This document shows positions 60,638 to 64,000 of a stretch of DNA of 64,000 nt, in pieces. A program made the translations under genes and the position numbers. The notes beneath the pieces were generated by a model. It was not told where the DNA came from, ran no database searches, and was given only the letters and a program-made list of their open reading frames with translations. Numbering within the stretch: the first letter of the stretch is position 1; each line of letters starts with the position of its first letter. Location: contig NZ_JAIVEM010000005.1 of the NCBI RefSeq assembly GCF_020404765.1, positions 124,001 through 188,000 on the forward strand. Reading direction: 5' to 3'. Source of the DNA: Paenibacillus sp. BJ-4 (GTDB taxonomy: Bacteria > Bacillota > Bacilli > Paenibacillales > Paenibacillaceae).

Positions 60638-61294
60638 TTATTTTGAACTTTTCAGCAGCAGGGAGCGGTACGTCGTTTCAAACAAAAACTCAAACGCCTC
60701 CAGATGCTTTTTAGCTTCAAACACATCACGCCCCCACGCATAAATGCCGTGATTACGCAATAAAATTCCTGGGACCTGATCATTCAGCACGCCCGGCACT
60801 AGCTTGGCAATGGAGGCGATGTGGGCATAATTCGGCAGTACGGGAATCTGAATTGCAGCATTTTCCTCCCAAATGTTAAAAGCCTTAATCAGCTCGATTC
60901 CTTGTACAGGTACAGAGCCTTGCTCCCCGTAATATTCGGAAATCAGGTTGTTAAACACGGTATGCACATGAAAAACGGCTCCACAGCCTGTCAGGCGATA
61001 AATTTCACAATGAATCAGCGTTTCAGCGCTCGGCTTGAGGTTAGTGGCTTCAGCTGCTTTTCCGGTTTGGTCAACAAACAGAAAATCTTCTGGTGTCCGC
61101 TTTGTCTTGTCCTTGCCGCTGGCGGTAACTGCAAAATAAAATTGTTCGGGATGAAAATCACCGATTCGGATCGACAAATTTCCGCTCGTGCCAGGGAACC
61201 AGTTGCGAGCTGCGAATAGCTCTTTAACATCGGCGAGTACTTCCAATGCGCGGCGTTTTTCTTCGAATGTAATGTCTGCCAAGTCAAAGCTCAT
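60638..61294 (-). CDS. mtnB: Methylthioribulose-1-phosphate dehydratase
   Basis: Zinc enzyme of the methionine salvage pathway, dehydrating MTRu-1-P. The 218-aa class II aldolase-fold protein has WFPGTSGNLSIRIG, the metal-binding VFHVHTVFNN and a later histidine in LLRNHGIYAWG. It follows mtnX directly and is the last gene before the terminator. mtnD (the dioxygenase that usually follows) is not found here. Confidence 0.92.
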   Translation of the reverse strand: MSFDLADITFEEKRRALEVLADVKELFAARNWFPGTSGNLSIRIGDFHPEQFYFAVTASGKDKTKRTPEDFLFVDQTGKAAEATNLKPSAETLIHCEIYRLTGCGAVFHVHTVFNNLISEYYGEQGSVPVQGIELIKAFNIWEENAAIQIPVLPNYAHIASIAKLVPGVLNDQVPGILLRNHGIYAWGRDVFEAKKHLEAFEFLFETTYRSLLLKSSK

Positions 61295-61972
61295 TTACAG
61301 CACCCCTTGCTCTTGTTTTAGCTTTAAATCCTTGATAATGTCGTCAAATGTTTCAAAGGGTACGTGCGGTACGCCAAGCTCTTGACACTTTAATGTCAGG
61401 TGCGAGCGGGAGTACACAAGGTCGGCAATTTTGGCTCCTTCAAAATCCGTCAGGCTGTCGCCGATCAAAATCCGTTCGTACTGTTCGGCAGGGTATTGAC
61501 GTATAATGGTCGTTTTGCACATGCCGCAGTCGTTCGTACACGGCTCCTCACATGGATGCGGCCACGTAATCTGGATGTTATCCCCGGAAAAATCTGCTCC
61601 GTTGCAGAAGATATGATCCCGTGGAATATCGAAGGGTTTAAGCAATGGATCAATAAAAAAATCGATGCCGCCGCTGGTGACGAAAAATTCAATATACTGC
61701 CCCCGTACATAGGCCAAAAAGCGTGCAAAGCCCTCACGTATACCAGCTTGTCTAAGTACATAGGAGATGATTTCGTTCTTTTGCGCCGAAGGCATTAGAG
61801 CAAACATGGCACTTACGCCCTCACGAATGGATATATGCCCGTTTACGATATGTTGCATGATGGGCTCGCAACCCTCAGGCTGAAAATGCTGCATAATGGC
61901 GACAATATTGTCACTGTTCGTAATCGTCCCGTCAAAGTCGCAAAAAATGACGGGTTTCTTAGATGTGCTCAT
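61295..61972 (-). CDS. mtnX: 2-hydroxy-3-keto-5-methylthiopentenyl-1-phosphate phosphatase
   Basis: HAD-type phosphatase of methionine salvage. The 225-aa protein has the nucleophile motif VIFCDFDGTITNSDN (DxDGT), FFVTSGGIDFFI and the acidic motif ILIGDSLTDFEGA. ATG 61972 overlaps the mtnW stop (TAATG) with GGGGAGGCG upstream. Acts on the product of MtnW. Confidence 0.92.
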   Translation of the reverse strand: MSTSKKPVIFCDFDGTITNSDNIVAIMQHFQPEGCEPIMQHIVNGHISIREGVSAMFALMPSAQKNEIISYVLRQAGIREGFARFLAYVRGQYIEFFVTSGGIDFFIDPLLKPFDIPRDHIFCNGADFSGDNIQITWPHPCEEPCTNDCGMCKTTIIRQYPAEQYERILIGDSLTDFEGAKIADLVYSRSHLTLKCQELGVPHVPFETFDDIIKDLKLKQEQGVL

Positions 61973-63180
61973 TATTCGCCTCCCCACGTATCAAGTGCGG
62001 ATTGCAGCTCAGCATGAGAGCGGGCGTATTCTGCCAGCGGCACATGCTGCTGTACCGCTTCAATCGCCTGCACAAAAGCGCGTCCGCCAGCTTCGGTACC
62101 CATCGGATGTCCGTGAATACCGCCTCCGGCATTGACCACAACGTCAGTACCAAAGTCACGTACAATTAACGGCACCAGCCCGGGGTGAATTCCTGCGGAG
62201 GGCACAGGCATGCTGGCCTTTAGCGGTAGCTCTGGGGTGATCAGCTCATCGCGGATCGCCATGTTTTCCTCACGCGGCATCGTCACCGAGCCGTAAGGAG
62301 AAGGGAAGAGCACGAGGTCAGCGCCAGCCAGACGCATAAGCTGACCGAGCAATACGGACGCCGAAATACCGTAATGTGGCGACGGATAAGCTGCACCCGC
62401 CAACGAAGGGTGGGCGGCAATCGGTACGGAGACGGCAGGATCGCTGCTTAGCTCATGCAGTACATCGTAACCGTAAGCCAGTACGTTGAACAGCAGCGCA
62501 TTCGCGCCTGCGTCGATGGCTTTGAGGGCCTGTGCCTTGAGCTGCGAGGTGGGTCCAGTCAAATTCGCTGCATACAGCAGCTTTTTGCCAGTTTCACGTT
62601 CAGCCGCCTCGGCGGCTTTGATGCAGGCTTCGACGCGTTTTTCAATCGGTGTTAGTGCATTTTCAAACAAAATTTCGTCGTCCTTGATCAGATCAACGCC
62701 ACCAAGAGCCTGTCGGGTAAATTGCTCGCTCAGCTCATCCAGCTTCAGACCGATTACCGATTTGAAAATGCTCATGAGCAGTGGGCGCTCATACACGCCG
62801 AGCCGCTCACGCAAGCCGCTGATGCCAAACTTCGGTCCCGGAAAAGCCGAACGCAATGCCTCCGAGAAGCCCAGCTTCGTCAGTTTGATTCGACCGTCCA
62901 TCGAAATTTTGCCGAAGACGGTCACCAGCAACGCAGGAATGTCCCGGCTGAAGTTGATGTCCGGGTAAGCGATAGTCAGATCGGCATAACGTTCACCGGG
63001 ACCCCCATCATGAACTTCTACGGATTGAACGGAGCCAAGGTGCTTTTGCATCTCGTCCCGCTTGGCTTGCGGAAGCTCGGTCCAGCTGCCCACCGTCATG
63101 CCGATGGCAATAGATTGGGCCTTTTTATTAAAATCGGCTTTGTCATCGAATACCCGGTAGGTCGCCAGGCAATAGCTCAT
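61972..63180 (-). CDS. mtnW: 2,3-diketo-5-methylthiopentyl-1-phosphate enolase (RuBisCO-like)
   Basis: RuBisCO-like protein that enolises DK-MTP-1-P instead of fixing CO2. The 402-aa protein has a RuBisCO-like N-terminal domain and barrel. The lysine expected to be carbamylated is in GGVDLIKDDE, followed by NLTGPTSQLKAQ, AHPSLAGAAYPS and VNAGGGIHGHP. It overlaps proC (ATGA) and mtnX. Shorter than true RuBisCO, as expected for MtnW. Confidence 0.94.
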   Translation of the reverse strand: MSYCLATYRVFDDKADFNKKAQSIAIGMTVGSWTELPQAKRDEMQKHLGSVQSVEVHDGGPGERYADLTIAYPDINFSRDIPALLVTVFGKISMDGRIKLTKLGFSEALRSAFPGPKFGISGLRERLGVYERPLLMSIFKSVIGLKLDELSEQFTRQALGGVDLIKDDEILFENALTPIEKRVEACIKAAEAAERETGKKLLYAANLTGPTSQLKAQALKAIDAGANALLFNVLAYGYDVLHELSSDPAVSVPIAAHPSLAGAAYPSPHYGISASVLLGQLMRLAGADLVLFPSPYGSVTMPREENMAIRDELITPELPLKASMPVPSAGIHPGLVPLIVRDFGTDVVVNAGGGIHGHPMGTEAGGRAFVQAIEAVQQHVPLAEYARSHAELQSALDTWGGE

Positions 63181-64000
63181 TCAATTCCCTCCTTAAGTAC
63201 AGCTCCCATCTCACGGGATCGTTCAGCACAACGCTGTACCGCTGCAATCACGGTTTCGTAGAAATCGCCTTTGTCCAGCGTCTCCAATGCGGCTACCGTC
63301 GAGCCATTGGGTGACATGATTTTGTGACGCAGAGCAGAAGGCTCCTCTCCGGTTTGCTGTACCATACGTGCCGCTCCAAGCGCGGTCTGGACGGTCAGCT
63401 CGTGCGCTTGCTCAGGGGTCAAGCCACCACGAATTCCACCCGCAATCATGGCTTCCATCAAGTAGTAGATATAGGCAGGACCGCTTCCAGAGATCCCTGT
63501 CAAAATATCCATTTTTTCTTCTTCTATCACAGTCACCGTACCTACAGACTCGAACATGGTAAGCACGTTCTTACGCTGGCCTTCGCTAATCTCCTTGGAA
63601 AAGCTGATGCCTGTGGCTCCCAGTCCAATCGAACTGGACGTGTTCGGCATCGTCCGTGCGATGGGCTGCTTGCGTCCAAGCAGCGTTTGCATTGTACGAA
63701 TGGACAATCCGGCGATGACCGAAATGATCAGTTGATCCTCCGACAGGAGGGGACCAAGCTGTCCAAGTGCCACAGCAGCATCCTTGGGCTTCATGGCAAG
63801 CACGATGACCGGAGAACGGCGCAACAGTTCGGTTTTGGCGGCATCCTCTGTCTGGAACAGTACCCCATATTGCTGCTGGAGTTCTTCAAGCCGCGCCTGA
63901 TTGCTGCGGTTGATCACGGTAATACCGTCACGTTTGACGACGGAACGAGCCGTCATTCCGCGAATGATAGCCTCTGCCATGGAGCCTGCTCCGAAAAACG
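63177..64000 (-). CDS. proC: Pyrroline-5-carboxylate reductase, 5' end beyond the window
   Basis: NADPH-dependent last step of proline synthesis. The frame is open to the window edge, where it reads FFGAGSMAEAI, the nucleotide-binding motif, so only a few N-terminal residues are missing. The catalytic C-terminal domain has GISGSGPAYIYYLMEAM and LRHKIMSPNGSTVAALETL. The four-base overlap with mtnW shows co-transcription. A ComER-type paralogue is possible, but the full catalytic motif favours ProC. Confidence 0.9.
   Translation of the reverse strand, partial: FFGAGSMAEAIIRGMTARSVVKRDGITVINRSNQARLEELQQQYGVLFQTEDAAKTELLRRSPVIVLAMKPKDAAVALGQLGPLLSEDQLIISVIAGLSIRTMQTLLGRKQPIARTMPNTSSSIGLGATGISFSKEISEGQRKNVLTMFESVGTVTVIEEEKMDILTGISGSGPAYIYYLMEAMIAGGIRGGLTPEQAHELTVQTALGAARMVQQTGEEPSALRHKIMSPNGSTVAALETLDKGDFYETVIAAVQRCAERSREMGAVLKEGIE

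Overview
The window is chromosomal DNA of a low-to-mid GC Gram-positive, spore-forming Bacillota. It is most likely Paenibacillus, close to P. polymyxa. Evidence: the backbone follows the Bacillus subtilis order hup-mtrB-hepS-menG-hepT-ndk-cheR-aroC-aroB-aroH-trpEDCFBA-hisC-tyrA, then ypjA-ypjB-ypjC-ypjD-dapB-mgsA-bshB1-bshA-cca-birA-panBCD-dinG-ypmB-asnS-dnaD. Further support comes from strong AGGAGG-type ribosome sites, bacillithiol genes, a sporulation protein and a BudC-like meso-2,3-butanediol dehydrogenase. No rRNA, tRNA, CRISPR array, transposase or prophage was seen.

Layout. 1-4.0 kb: a CUT2-type sugar ABC importer (binding lipoprotein, double ATPase, permease). 4.2-12.3 kb: HU, the trp attenuation protein TRAP, and a menaquinone/isoprenoid block. 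Here hepS, menG and hepT enclose three futalosine-type menaquinone genes (UbiA-like, UbiX-like, mqnA); ndk and cheR follow. 12.4-23.9 kb: the aromatic supraoperon aroC-aroB-aroH-trpEDCFBA-hisC-tyrA, with a TRAP-binding (G/U)AG leader and an intrinsic terminator before trpE. 24.1-25.0 kb: an AT-rich methyltransferase read leftward behind its own promoter and attenuator-like leader. 25.4-31.2 kb: an ECF sigma factor with a membrane partner, a histidine phosphatase, an unrecognised protein, a gamma-carbonic anhydrase-like protein, an IDEAL-domain peptide, ypjA and ypjB. 31.2-45.2 kb: YitT/YpjC, MazG-like YpjD, lysine (dapB), methylglyoxal (mgsA), bacillithiol (bshB1, bshA), cca, birA, pantothenate (panBCD), two TPR proteins and a DinG helicase-exonuclease. 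45.3-47.8 kb: Rex, an MTA/SAH-type deaminase and YpmB.

47.8-52.0 kb departs from the Bacillus order. A budC-like gene sits between two copies of a perfect terminator-like palindrome, and these lie between two inverted copies of a roughly 140-bp hairpin repeat. A membrane protein and a shortened FtsH-like AAA protease follow. 52.1-56.4 kb holds hydroxyacyl-CoA dehydrogenase-ackA, asnS and dnaD. 56.6-59.7 kb is a four-gene ECF sigma/anti-sigma/membrane cassette whose sigma gene appears to start with ATT. 59.9-64.0 kb holds a flavin-reductase-like gene and a leftward proC-mtnW-mtnX-mtnB operon for methionine salvage, with proC running off the window.

Most genes form tightly packed operons with ATGA overlaps. 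Chorismate links several of them: AroB/AroC lead to it, and MqnA, AroH and TrpE consume it. TRAP, encoded 10 kb upstream of trpE, is expected to set trp operon expression.
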